In this document: piece by piece, positions 18,149-26,175 of the stretch | Layout: each line of letters opens with the position of its first letter | How positions within the stretch are numbered: the stretch's first letter is position 1 | The notes under the pieces: generated by a model | What the model saw: the letters and a program-made list of their open reading frames with translations, nothing else | Told to the model about the DNA's origin: nothing | Databases searched by the model: none | Translations under genes and position numbers: made by a program | Source: Peterkaempfera bronchialis | Lineage (GTDB): Bacteria > Actinomycetota > Actinomycetes > Streptomycetales > Streptomycetaceae | Direction of reading: 5' to 3' | DNA length: 64,000 nucleotides | Assembly (NCBI RefSeq): GCF_003258605.2 | Contig: NZ_CP031264.1 | Coordinates: 6,750,232 to 6,814,231, forward strand

Positions 18149-18292
18149 ATGTCCCAGCCGGAGCCACCCGTCGACGCGCCGGAGGCCGCCGCCGACGAGA
18201 CGGGCGAACCGCTCGTCGAGGACACCACATCGGAGCAGACCGCCCACGCCCAGGACCACTCCCAGGCCGAGGGCGACGATTTCGAGGAGTGA
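18149..18292 (+). CDS. Small acidic hypothetical protein (47 aa)
   Basis: A 47-residue protein begins at an ATG after the strong site GAGGGAGG (18136-18143). It is very acidic and free of aromatic residues except one Phe: MSQPEPPVDAPEAAADETGE, then TTSEQTAHAQDHSQAEGDDFEE. It is probably disordered. No family is recognised. It lies 43 bases upstream of the carbonic anhydrase gene on the same strand and could be co-transcribed with it. Confidence 0.5.
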   Translation: MSQPEPPVDAPEAAADETGEPLVEDTTSEQTAHAQDHSQAEGDDFEE

Positions 18293-18334
18293 TCACTGCG
18301 GGCGTCCGGCCCCCGGGACGCGTATTCTGCCGTC

Positions 18335-19027
18335 ATGGCGAATCCTCGAACATCCGTGCCTGACGAAGCGTTCGGGCTGCTGCTGGCCGGTAATCAGCGC
18401 TTCGTCTCGGGCGTGCCCGAGCACCCCAACCAGGACGCCGAGCGCCGCGCGGCACTCGCTCCCGTCCAACATCCCTTCGCCGTCCTCTTCGGCTGCTCCG
18501 ACTCCCGGCTGGCCGCCGAGATCATCTTCGACCGAGGGCTCGGAGACCTCTTTGTGGTACGGACCGCCGGCCATGTGCTCGGCCCCGAGGTGCTCGGCAG
18601 CATCGAGTACGGGGTGAGCATGCTCGAGTGCCGTCTGGTCGTGGTGCTCGGCCATGACTCCTGCGGCGCCGTGGCGGCGGCTCGCTCCGCGCTGGTCGAC
18701 GGGCTGCCCCGGTCGGCGGGCTATGTACGCGATGTGGTGGAACGGGTCACCCCGAGCGTGCTGGCCGCCCGCGCCGCCGGAATCGACCACCCCGACGAGA
18801 TCGTGGACGAGCACATCCGCCAGACGGTGGACCTGCTGCTCGACCGCTCCCGGGTGCTGGCCGACGAGGTCGCCGAGGGCCGGGCGGCCGTGGTGGGCCT
18901 GTCCTATCGGCTGGCCGACGGCAGCGCCCGGCTGGTCTCCGCCCGGGGCCTGGAAGCCGCCGAAGCACTCCAGGCCACCGAAGGGCTCGCCGCCGCCCGG
19001 GCCCCCTTCGACGCCGGAGCGGTCTGA
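18335..19027 (+). CDS. Beta-class carbonic anhydrase
   Basis: A 230-residue beta-carbonic anhydrase that interconverts CO2 and bicarbonate. The zinc ligands and catalytic dyad are all visible: Cys54, Asp56 and Arg58 in GCSDSRLAAE, and His107 and Cys110 in VVLGHDSCGAV. The helix before them (FGLLLAGNQRFVSG) is typical of the bacterial SulP-independent group. No transporter is fused. It is probably cytoplasmic, as there is no signal peptide. It is followed by the IHF-like gene on the same strand. Confidence 0.95.
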   Translation: MANPRTSVPDEAFGLLLAGNQRFVSGVPEHPNQDAERRAALAPVQHPFAVLFGCSDSRLAAEIIFDRGLGDLFVVRTAGHVLGPEVLGSIEYGVSMLECRLVVVLGHDSCGAVAAARSALVDGLPRSAGYVRDVVERVTPSVLAARAAGIDHPDEIVDEHIRQTVDLLLDRSRVLADEVAEGRAAVVGLSYRLADGSARLVSARGLEAAEALQATEGLAAARAPFDAGAV

Positions 19028-19117
19028 CCCCACACCGCCGCCTCCTCGCCGTCCGTACCCCCTCTGCGCCGCACAGCGGACGCGTAGCATGGAGGGCGGA
19101 CGACGAGGAGGCGACGT

Positions 19118-19456
19118 ATGACTCGACGCAACTCCTGGGAGACCGGCACCTCCGGCGGCGCGGCCGTGCACCCGCACATCCGCGCCGAACTGCTCAGTGA
19201 GGTGTCCACCGACGGTGTGATCGGGCTGACCCGGGTGCTCCGCGCCGCAGGCCGAGGCGACCAGGATGCCGCGCAGATGCCGGTCGCCGCGCTGCTGCGG
19301 GCACTGCCCGGCATGGGTTCGCTCACCGCCCACGAACTGCTGCGGAGCGCCCACATCCGCGAGGACCAGCAGGTCCGCGACCTGGACGCCTACCAGTGGG
19401 GGCCGCTGTTGCAGATCATGAGCCGACTGTCCCGGGCCCCGTACGGCATCCGCTGA
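19118..19456 (+). CDS. Actinobacterial IHF (mIHF/sIHF)-like helix-turn protein
   Basis: A 112-residue protein whose C-terminal half resembles the actinobacterial integration host factor. The segment MPVAALLRALPGMGSLTAHELLRSAHIREDQQVRDLDAYQ (residues about 54-93) parallels the KVSALLESLPGVGKVRA... helix-two-turn-helix of the canonical protein. The N-terminal region is unlike the canonical sIHF, so it is a paralogue and not the housekeeping copy. A GGAGG site precedes the ATG. The last 41 bases overlap the 3' end of the convergent glycosyltransferase gene. Confidence 0.72.
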   Translation: MTRRNSWETGTSGGAAVHPHIRAELLSEVSTDGVIGLTRVLRAAGRGDQDAAQMPVAALLRALPGMGSLTAHELLRSAHIREDQQVRDLDAYQWGPLLQIMSRLSRAPYGIR

Positions 19457-20543
19457 ACCGCCCCTGCGTGGCTTCCGCCACCAGCTCGGCCGTATCGCCG
19501 GCGAAGAGCGACCGCCCCGCCGCGATGCTCCGCTCCCTTCCCTCCCCGGCCGTCGCCGCGTCCAGCGCCGCGACCAGCTCCCATGGGTCGCGGGCGTACG
19601 CGGCGACCCCGATCTCGCCCATCCGGCGGACCCCCGCCAGGCCATGCCCGGGAATCGGCCGGTAGCCGACCACCGGCAGCCCCGCCGCCAGCGCCTGCAC
19701 CGCCGTCTGGCCGGCCGCGTTGTCCACCAGCGCCCCGCAGGCTCCCATCAGCCCGGGCAGATCAGCGACCCAGCCGCACGCCATCACCCCGGGCCGGCGG
19801 TCCAGCCGTGCCCGCAGCCGGTCGTTGCGACCGCAGAGCACCACCGGCAGATACCCCGCCCGGCTCAGCATCCCGGCCGTTCCCAGCAGCCCCGAGCCTG
19901 TCCCCCACGCCCCGGCGGAGAGCAGCACCGCCGGCCGCCCGCCGCCGACCCCGGCCAGCACCTGCCACCAGCGCGCAGCGCCCGGCGCGGGGGAGCGGAA
20001 CTCCGGCGGCACCACCGGCCCGGGCGCCGCAGCCGGCCGCCCGGTGGCGCGCAGCACCTCCGCCGCCGCCTCCGGACAGACGCAGAGGTGGACGTCATTG
20101 CCCCGGTGCAGCCACTGCCGGTGGACGGCGAAGTCGGTGACCACCACCACGCCGGGGACCCGCAGCCTGCCCTCTGCGCGTAGCCGACCGGTCAGCTGGG
20201 CGGCGAGGTGGAAGACCGGCACCACCGCGTCCGGCCGCTCCTCCCGGACCAGCGCCAGCAGCCGCTCGGCCGCCAGCCCGGCCAGCGGCGCACTGCCGGG
20301 CCGAGGGCCCTGGCCGGGCCGGAAGAACGCCGCGTACACCGCCGCATAGGCGCACGGCAGCCGCCGGACGGCCGCCCGGTAGCCGGCCTGCACGGCGGCG
20401 CCCAGCCCCCCGGGCAGCAGGTCCAGGACATCCGCCCGGACCACCCGGTGGCCGCCCCCGGCCAGGCGGCGGCCCAGCTCCGCCGCGACCGCGTCATGGC
20501 CGGCGCCCATGCGGGCGCTGAGAATCAGGAACCGCTGCGCCAC
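19416..20543 (-). CDS. MGDG-synthase-like (GT28) glycosyltransferase
   Basis: A 375-residue glycosyltransferase. The N-terminal half has the MGDG-synthase/UgtP start FLILSARMGAGHDAVAAELGRRL with the GAGH lipid-acceptor motif. The C-terminal half has the MurG-like donor site (LVDNAAGQTAVQALAAGLPVVGY). It likely transfers a sugar from a nucleotide donor to diacylglycerol or a related lipid. It diverges from an SDR and a polysaccharide deacetylase, which suggests an envelope-lipid or polymer role. Its 3' end overlaps the IHF-like gene tail to tail by 41 bp. Confidence 0.85.
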   Translation of the reverse strand: MAQRFLILSARMGAGHDAVAAELGRRLAGGGHRVVRADVLDLLPGGLGAAVQAGYRAAVRRLPCAYAAVYAAFFRPGQGPRPGSAPLAGLAAERLLALVREERPDAVVPVFHLAAQLTGRLRAEGRLRVPGVVVVTDFAVHRQWLHRGNDVHLCVCPEAAAEVLRATGRPAAAPGPVVPPEFRSPAPGAARWWQVLAGVGGGRPAVLLSAGAWGTGSGLLGTAGMLSRAGYLPVVLCGRNDRLRARLDRRPGVMACGWVADLPGLMGACGALVDNAAGQTAVQALAAGLPVVGYRPIPGHGLAGVRRMGEIGVAAYARDPWELVAALDAATAGEGRERSIAAGRSLFAGDTAELVAEATQGRFSGCRTGPGTVGS

Positions 20544-20744
20544 GGAATCGCACCCTCCTCTGCGGACTCCTCTGCGGACCTCGCCGCGCGGGCCCGACCG
20601 GGCAGCGGCGGCCCCGCACTCTGCTCACCCTAGGCGACTGATTCGACACCGAGGGTGAAGAATCCGCCCGCCTCCCGGGTTTATCCCGCCCCGCTGCGGA
20701 TACCCGCAGGGTTCTCGGCACACAGCCCACCCAAGGAGCCCGCC

Positions 20745-21665
20745 GTGGGGGCCGTACACCCGCCCTGGACCCGTCCACCCGTCGACCCCGGCCCGCCCGG
20801 GCCCGGCGCCACCCTGCCGCGCACCGGCCCCGCCGACGCCGCCCGGCCCGCCGACCGAGGCCGCCCCGCCGAACCAGCCCGCCCCGCCGGTGCCCGGCCC
20901 GCCGACGCCGGGCCGAGCACCGCCCCGGTGGCCCTGATCACCGGGGCCTCCTCCGGCATCGGCGCCGCCGTCGCGGCCCGGCTGGCGGCGGCCGGCGGCT
21001 GGCGGCTGCTGCTCTCCGGACGCGACCCGCTGCGGCTCGGCCGGGTCGCCGCCGAGACCCACGGCGTGCCCCTCCCGGCCGACCTGGCCGCCCCCGGCGG
21101 CTGCGCCCGCCTGGCCGAGCAGGCGCAGCAGGCCGTCGGCCGGGTCGACCTGCTGGTGGCCGGGGCCGGTATCGGCTGGGCCGGGCCGTTCACCGGTATG
21201 CCGGTCGCCGCGATCCACCAGGTGGTCACCGTGGACCTGGCCGCCGTCCTCCACCTGGTGCGGCTGGTGCTGCCCCAGATGGTGCGGCGCGGCAGCGGAC
21301 ACGTGGTGCTGATCGGGTCCATCGCCGGGGCCGTGGCGGTGCGCGAGGAGGCGGTGTACTCCGCCGCCAAGGCCGCCGTGGGAGCCTTCGCCGACTCCCT
21401 GCGCTATGAACTCGCCGGAACCGGCGTCCGGGTGACCCTGGTGGTGCCCGGTGTGGTCGACACCCCCTTCTTCACCCGCAGGGGTGCCCCCTACCGGCGT
21501 TCCCGCCCCCGGCCGATCCCGCCCGCGCAGGTCGCCGACGCGGTCTGGGACGCGGTGCGGCACGGCCGCGACGAGGTGTTCGTCCCCGGCTGGCTGCGCC
21601 TGCCCGCGCGGCTGCGCGGCGCCGCCCCCGGCCTGTACCGCCGCCTGGCCGCCCGGTTCGGCTGA
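20745..21665 (+). CDS. Short-chain dehydrogenase/reductase with Pro/Ala-rich leader
   Basis: A 306-residue SDR. The NAD(P) motif TGASSGIG is at about residues 66-73. The YxxxK dyad is in [23 protein letters not shown] and the preceding catalytic Ser in VLIGSIAG. The first 60 residues are an unusual low-complexity stretch rich in Pro, Ala and Arg ([19 protein letters not shown]). The GTG at 20745 follows AAGGAG with 7-base spacing, so this leader is probably translated. The polysaccharide deacetylase begins 5 bases after its stop. The substrate is unknown. Confidence 0.85.
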   Translation: MGAVHPPWTRPPVDPGPPGPGATLPRTGPADAARPADRGRPAEPARPAGARPADAGPSTAPVALITGASSGIGAAVAARLAAAGGWRLLLSGRDPLRLGRVAAETHGVPLPADLAAPGGCARLAEQAQQAVGRVDLLVAGAGIGWAGPFTGMPVAAIHQVVTVDLAAVLHLVRLVLPQMVRRGSGHVVLIGSIAGAVAVREEAVYSAAKAAVGAFADSLRYELAGTGVRVTLVVPGVVDTPFFTRRGAPYRRSRPRPIPPAQVADAVWDAVRHGRDEVFVPGWLRLPARLRGAAPGLYRRLAARFG

Positions 21666-21670
21666 CCCCG

Positions 21671-22435
21671 ATGGCAGCGCGCGCACGGACACCGCTGCTG
21701 CTGGCCACCGCCCTGCCGGTGCTGGCGGCGGCCGGTCACCTCGGACCGGCCGGAAGCTGGCTGCCGCCCGTACGCCGCACGCTGCTCCCGGCCCTGGCCG
21801 GGCTCGGCCGCCCCGACCATGTGGCGCTCACCTTCGACGACGGCCCGGACCCCCGCTCCACCCCGCACATCCTGGCCGCCCTGGACCGGCTGGGGCTGCG
21901 GGCCACCTTCTTCGTCCTCGGCGAGGCCGTACGCGCCCACCCCGCGCTCTGCGCCTCGATCGCCCGGCAGGGCCACGAGCTCGCGCTGCACGGCTGGACG
22001 CACACCCGGCCCTGGCTGCCCGCCCCGCTGCGGGACCGCCGCGAGCTCGCCCGCGCCGCCGAGGCCGTCCGGGAGGCGGCCGGAGCGGAGTGCCGCTGGT
22101 ACCGGCCGCCCTACGGGGTCCTCACCGGCGGCCGGTGGGCCGCCGCCCGGCACGCGGGGCTGCGGCCGGTCCTCTGGTCGGCGTGGGGCCGCGACTGGAC
22201 CGCCGACGCCACCCCGGCGTCCGTACTGGCGACCGTCGCCCGCGACCTGCGCGGCGGCGGGACCGTACTGCTCCACGACTCCGACCGGACCTCGGCGCCG
22301 GGCTCCTGGCGGACCACCCTGGAGGCCCTGCCGCTGCTCGCCGCGTTCTGCCGGCGGCGCGGCTGGCAGCCGGGGCCGCTCGCCGAGCACGGGACCGGGG
22401 GCATCGGTACGGCGGAGGGCGCACCGGGCGTTTGA
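21671..22435 (+). CDS. Polysaccharide deacetylase (NodB/CE4) family, membrane-anchored or secreted
   Basis: A 254-residue CE4 enzyme that should remove N- or O-acetyl groups from a cell-wall or extracellular sugar polymer. The N-terminus ([17 protein letters not shown]) is a signal or membrane anchor. The catalytic motifs are complete: [10 protein letters not shown] (Asp56, Asp57), HGWTH (His107, His111), YRPPYG (Arg145), GRDW (Asp175) and LLHDSD (His202). It lies 5 bases downstream of the SDR gene and is likely co-translated. Another Streptomyces CE4 role is chitin-oligomer or peptidoglycan deacetylation; the sequence does not decide. Confidence 0.92.
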   Translation: MAARARTPLLLATALPVLAAAGHLGPAGSWLPPVRRTLLPALAGLGRPDHVALTFDDGPDPRSTPHILAALDRLGLRATFFVLGEAVRAHPALCASIARQGHELALHGWTHTRPWLPAPLRDRRELARAAEAVREAAGAECRWYRPPYGVLTGGRWAAARHAGLRPVLWSAWGRDWTADATPASVLATVARDLRGGGTVLLHDSDRTSAPGSWRTTLEALPLLAAFCRRRGWQPGPLAEHGTGGIGTAEGAPGV

Positions 22436-22530
22436 CGCCGTGTGCGTCGGGAACCCATTGCCCGTTCCCCGCCCTCGGGCGGATGCGTACGCGGGGCGGC
22501 GGGCCCTGCCGGTCGGAGGGCAGGGCACCG

Positions 22531-24243
22531 ATGGCGGTGGTGGAGACGACTCCCGGACGGCCACCGGACGACCGGCCCGGTCCGCATGTCCGCCAGGGCT
22601 CCACCGTCATGCGGTGGCTGACCACCACCGACCACAAGGTGATCGGCAACCTCTACCTGACCACTGCCTTCGGGTTCTTCCTGGTGGCCGGTGTGATGGC
22701 GATGGTGATGCGGGCCGAACTGGCCCGACCGGGCCTCCAGGTGGTCACCCATCAGCAGTACAACGAGCTGTTCACCATCCATGGCACGATCATGCTGCTG
22801 CTCTTCGCCACCCCCACCTTCACCGGCTTCGCCAACGCCGTGATGCCGCTCCAGATCGGCGCCCCGGATGTGGCCTTCCCCCGGCTGAACGCCTTCACCT
22901 ACTGGGTCTTCCTCTTCGGCGGGCTGATGGTGCTGAGCGGCTTCTTCACCCCGCAGGGCGCGGCGGCCTTCGGCTGGTTCGCCTACGCCCCGCTCAACGG
23001 CCCGGTCCACTCCCCGGGGATCGGCGCCGACCTCTGGGTGATGGGCCTGGTGGTGGCGGGGCTCAGCACCATCCTGGGCTCGGTCAACTTCATCACCACC
23101 GTCACCTGCCTGCGCGCACCCGGCATGACCCTCTTCCGGATGCCGATCTTCACCTGGAATGTGCTCTTCACCTCGATCCTGGCGCTCTTCGCCTTCCCGG
23201 TGCTCACGGCGGCGCTGCTGGTGCTGGAGGCGGACCGCAAGTTCGGCGCCCATGTCTTCGACGCGGCCAACGGCGGGGCCATCCTCTGGCAGCACCTCTT
23301 CTGGTTCTTCGGCCATCCGGAGGTGTACATCATCGCGCTGCCGTTCTTCGGCATCATCACCGAGATCCTGCCGGTCTTCAGCCGCAAGCCCGTCTTCGGC
23401 TACTACGGGCTGATCGGCGCCACCATCGCCATCACCGGGCTGTCGGCGGTGGTCTGGGCGCACCATATGTTCGTCACCGGGCAGGTGCTGCTGCCGTTCT
23501 TCTCCTTCACCTCCTTCCTGATCGCCGTCCCTACGGGGGTGAAGTTCTTCAACTGGGTCGGCACCATGTGGCGGGGGTCGCTCTCCTTCGAGACGCCGAT
23601 GCTCTGGGCGGTCGGCTTCCTGGTCACCTTCCTCTTCGGCGGGCTCACCGGGGTGCTGCTGGCCTCGCCGCCGATCGACTTCCATGTCTCGGACTCGTAC
23701 TTCGTGGTCGCCCACTTCCACTACGTGGTCTTCGGCACGGTCGTCTTCGCCACCTTCGCCGGTTTCTACTTCTGGTGGCCCAAGTTCACCGGGCGGATGC
23801 TGGACGAGCGGCTGGGGAAGATCCACTTCTGGCTGCTCTTCGTCGGGTTCCAGACCACCTTCCTGGTACAGCACTGGCTGGGCGCCGACGGCATGCCCCG
23901 CCGGTACGCCGACTACCTGCCGAGCGACGGCTTCACCACCCTCAACACCATCTCCTCGGCCGGAGCGTTCCTGCTCGGGCTCTCCACCCTGCCGTTCCTC
24001 TACAACGTCTGGCGGACCGCCCGCTACGGCCGCAAGGTGACCAGCGACGACCCCTGGGGCTACGGCCGCTCCCTGGAGTGGGCCACCTCCTGCCCGCCGC
24101 CGCGCCACAACTTCCATGCGCTGCCCCGCATCCGCAGCGAGTCCCCGGCCTTCGACCTGCACCACCCGGAGATCCAGGTCGGCGCCGCCCACCCCGAGCA
24201 GGGCCACCGCACCACCCCCGCCACCGGGAGGCTGGAGCCATGA
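22531..24243 (+). CDS. ctaD: Cytochrome c oxidase subunit I (aa3 type)
   Basis: A 570-residue, 12-TM haem-copper oxidase subunit that reduces O2 and pumps protons. Key segments are the low-spin haem His region ([15 protein letters not shown]), the CuB/Tyr motif [20 protein letters not shown], the CuB pair WAHHMFVTG and the haem ligands [10 protein letters not shown]. The ATG at 22531 follows GGAGGG; the frame is open far upstream but overlaps the deacetylase gene. The stop overlaps the ctaF start by ATGA. Subunits II and III and the bcc genes are absent, so this looks like a second ctaD copy outside the main respiratory operon. Confidence 0.95.
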   Translation: MAVVETTPGRPPDDRPGPHVRQGSTVMRWLTTTDHKVIGNLYLTTAFGFFLVAGVMAMVMRAELARPGLQVVTHQQYNELFTIHGTIMLLLFATPTFTGFANAVMPLQIGAPDVAFPRLNAFTYWVFLFGGLMVLSGFFTPQGAAAFGWFAYAPLNGPVHSPGIGADLWVMGLVVAGLSTILGSVNFITTVTCLRAPGMTLFRMPIFTWNVLFTSILALFAFPVLTAALLVLEADRKFGAHVFDAANGGAILWQHLFWFFGHPEVYIIALPFFGIITEILPVFSRKPVFGYYGLIGATIAITGLSAVVWAHHMFVTGQVLLPFFSFTSFLIAVPTGVKFFNWVGTMWRGSLSFETPMLWAVGFLVTFLFGGLTGVLLASPPIDFHVSDSYFVVAHFHYVVFGTVVFATFAGFYFWWPKFTGRMLDERLGKIHFWLLFVGFQTTFLVQHWLGADGMPRRYADYLPSDGFTTLNTISSAGAFLLGLSTLPFLYNVWRTARYGRKVTSDDPWGYGRSLEWATSCPPPRHNFHALPRIRSESPAFDLHHPEIQVGAAHPEQGHRTTPATGRLEP

Positions 24244-24629
24244 GAGGGGAGGCGCTGCTCTTCACCGGGGTCTCCGCGTTCTTCGCGGTCACCGCCGGGT
24301 CCTACGGCTGGTTCTCCCATGAGCCGGCCGGCACGGCGGCGCTGATCGTCTCCTTTCTGATGTCCGGCCTGGTCGCCTTCTTCCTCTGGGTGCAGTACCA
24401 GCGGCGCGGGCGGCGCCCCCAGGACCGGACCGACGCCGAGGTGGCCGAGACCGCCGGGCCACTGGACTTCTTCCCGCCGCGCAGCTCCTACCCGGTGCTC
24501 TGCGCGGTCGGCGCTACCCTGCTGGCCCTCGGCGTGGTCTTCGGCCTCTGGCTCTTCCTGATCGGCCTCGGGACGACCGCCGCCGGGGTGGCCGGCTTTG
24601 TCTTCCAGTTCAACGGCCGGACCGCCTGA
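24240..24629 (+). CDS. ctaF: Cytochrome c oxidase subunit IV (actinobacterial)
   Basis: A 129-residue four-helix-type actinobacterial oxidase subunit: TM1 [24 protein letters not shown]2 [21 protein letters not shown], then the conserved [27 protein letters not shown] block leading to TM3 and TM4. It assembles with subunit I. The start overlaps the ctaD stop by 4 bases, so the pair is translationally coupled. Confidence 0.9.
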   Translation: MRGEALLFTGVSAFFAVTAGSYGWFSHEPAGTAALIVSFLMSGLVAFFLWVQYQRRGRRPQDRTDAEVAETAGPLDFFPPRSSYPVLCAVGATLLALGVVFGLWLFLIGLGTTAAGVAGFVFQFNGRTA

Positions 24630-24656
24630 CGACCCGCCACCCTCGACCCGGACCTT

Positions 24657-24744
24657 CCTCGACCCCGCGCGGCCCCGCTCGACCGTGCCCCCGTCCGGCC
24701 CCGCCCCCCCTCGACGCCGACCCCACCTCGACCCCGCGCGGCCC
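24657..24744. repeat. Short direct repeats in the gap after ctaF
   Basis: A 19-bp unit, CCTCGACCCCGCGCGGCCC, occurs at 24657-24675 and 24726-24744. Related CTCGAC-x-CC copies lie between and before them. The gap 24630-24787 otherwise holds only the start region of the M55 gene (GGGGAGG ribosome site at 24773-24779). Confidence 0.7.
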
Positions 24745-24787
24745 GCTCCCGCATGATGAGACCCATCCGCAGCGGGGAGGCGCAGGC

Positions 24788-25624
24788 ATGCAGGTGTACA
24801 TCAGTGCCGACATGGAGGGCGTGACCGGGCTGGTCGACGCCGAGGACGTGCAGCTCGGCGGCCGGGACTACGCACACGGCCGGGCGATGATGACCGAGGA
24901 CGTCAACGCCGCCGTACGCGGCGCACTGGGCGCCGGCGCCACCCGGGTCCTGGTCAATGACGCGCACAGCACCATGCGCAACCTGCTCGTCGACCAGATC
25001 CACCCCGAGGCCGTGCTGGTACGCGGCAAGCCCAAGCGGATGGGCATGCTGGAGGGCCTGGACGGCGGCTCCGAGGCGGTGCTCTGCGTCGGCTACCACT
25101 CCCGGGCCGGCGCCCTGGGCGTCCTCAGCCACAGCTATATGGGCCATGAGATCGAGGACATGTGGCTGGACGACCGCCCCGTCGGCGAGATCGGCTTCGC
25201 CCACGCCACCGCCGCCGCACTCGGCGTACCGGTGGTGATGCTCTCCGGCGACGACGCGGCCTGCGACGAGATGACCGCCTGGGACGGCACGGTCGCCACC
25301 GTCGCGGTCAAGTACGCCCGGGACCGCTTCGCCGCCCGGCTGCGCCCCGCCGCCGAGGCCCGCAGGGCGATCGAGGAGGCCGCCGCCGAGGGTGTCCGCC
25401 GCGCCGCCGCCCGGCCCCGGCCGACCGGCGCCGACGGGCCGGTGACGCTGGCCGTGCGCTGGCAGAACGCCTCGGTCGCCGCAGAGCTGGAGGGCATCCC
25501 CGGGGTCACCCTGCGCGACTCGCGTACCGTCCTGGTCACCGGGCCCGCCCCGCAGCTCTTCCGCCTCTTCGGCGTCTTCATGCGGGTCGCGGCGTCGCTG
25601 ACCGGCCAGCACCCGTACTGCTGA
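24788..25624 (+). CDS. M55 family D-aminopeptidase (DppA-like)
   Basis: A 278-residue zinc peptidase of the DppA family, which releases D-amino acids from short peptides such as D-Ala-D-Ala. The family start ISADMEGVTGLV carries the SxDxEG motif with Asp8 and Glu10. His60 (VNDAHSTM), His104 (VGYHSRAG) and the SYMGHEIEDMWLD segment are the other metal or active-site parts. The ATG follows GGGGAGG. It is a free-standing gene without the dipeptide ABC transporter of Bacillus dpp, so the role may be recycling of wall peptides. Confidence 0.9.
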   Translation: MQVYISADMEGVTGLVDAEDVQLGGRDYAHGRAMMTEDVNAAVRGALGAGATRVLVNDAHSTMRNLLVDQIHPEAVLVRGKPKRMGMLEGLDGGSEAVLCVGYHSRAGALGVLSHSYMGHEIEDMWLDDRPVGEIGFAHATAAALGVPVVMLSGDDAACDEMTAWDGTVATVAVKYARDRFAARLRPAAEARRAIEEAAAEGVRRAAARPRPTGADGPVTLAVRWQNASVAAELEGIPGVTLRDSRTVLVTGPAPQLFRLFGVFMRVAASLTGQHPYC

Positions 25625-25646
25625 CCCTGTGGCCCCGGAGCGGAGC

Positions 25647-26153
25647 TCAGGCGGGCGGAGCGTCCGGCAGCGCCTCGTCGGCGAGCAGCTCCAGCACAGG
25701 GATCGCCGCGTACAGCACCTCGCACTGCTCCGGGCTGAGCCGGGCCGCCCGCCGGGAGAGCACGGCGGACCGCTCCCGGCGCAGCCTGGCGATCATCTCC
25801 CGGCCGACCGGGGTGACGGTCATCAGCCAGGACCGGCCGTCCAGCGGATCGGGCTCCTTGCCGACCAGCCCGCCCGCCGTCAGCGGAGCCAGGGTGCGCA
25901 CCATGGACGGCGCGCTGACGCCCTCCCGCCCGGCCAGCTCACCGAGCCGCAGCGGGCCGTGCTGCTCGATCCTGGCCAGCGCGGAGAGCTGAGCGGACGT
26001 CAGGTCCCGGCCCCCGGCCGCCTGGGTCAGCTGCCGGTTGAGCCGGGAGATCGCCAGTCGCAACCGGGTGAGCTCCGCCGGGTCGAAGACGCCCTGTGGC
26101 GGCTGCGGCGGGTGCTCGACCGTCGTTGTCTGCACGGCTCTCGGCTCGGTCAT
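25647..26153 (-). CDS. MarR-family transcriptional regulator
   Basis: A 168-residue winged-helix regulator. The recognition-helix region is LRLGELAGREGVSAPSMVRTLAPLTAGGLV, followed by the wing PDPLDGRSWLMTVTPVGREM. Dimerisation helices flank it. It is encoded 22 bases downstream of the MFS gene on the same strand, so exporter and regulator form one unit. The palindrome upstream of the MFS start (27904-27925) is the obvious autoregulatory operator, probably released by a drug-like ligand. Confidence 0.92.
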   Translation of the reverse strand: MTEPRAVQTTTVEHPPQPPQGVFDPAELTRLRLAISRLNRQLTQAAGGRDLTSAQLSALARIEQHGPLRLGELAGREGVSAPSMVRTLAPLTAGGLVGKEPDPLDGRSWLMTVTPVGREMIARLRRERSAVLSRRAARLSPEQCEVLYAAIPVLELLADEALPDAPPA

Positions 26154-26175
26154 GGGCGGCGGGCTCTCCTCGGTG

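Noticed and set aside
22111-24207. A 698-codon antisense open frame over ctaD
   Set aside because: Composition is typical of a GC-rich antisense frame, with no domain; ctaD is certain on the other strand.
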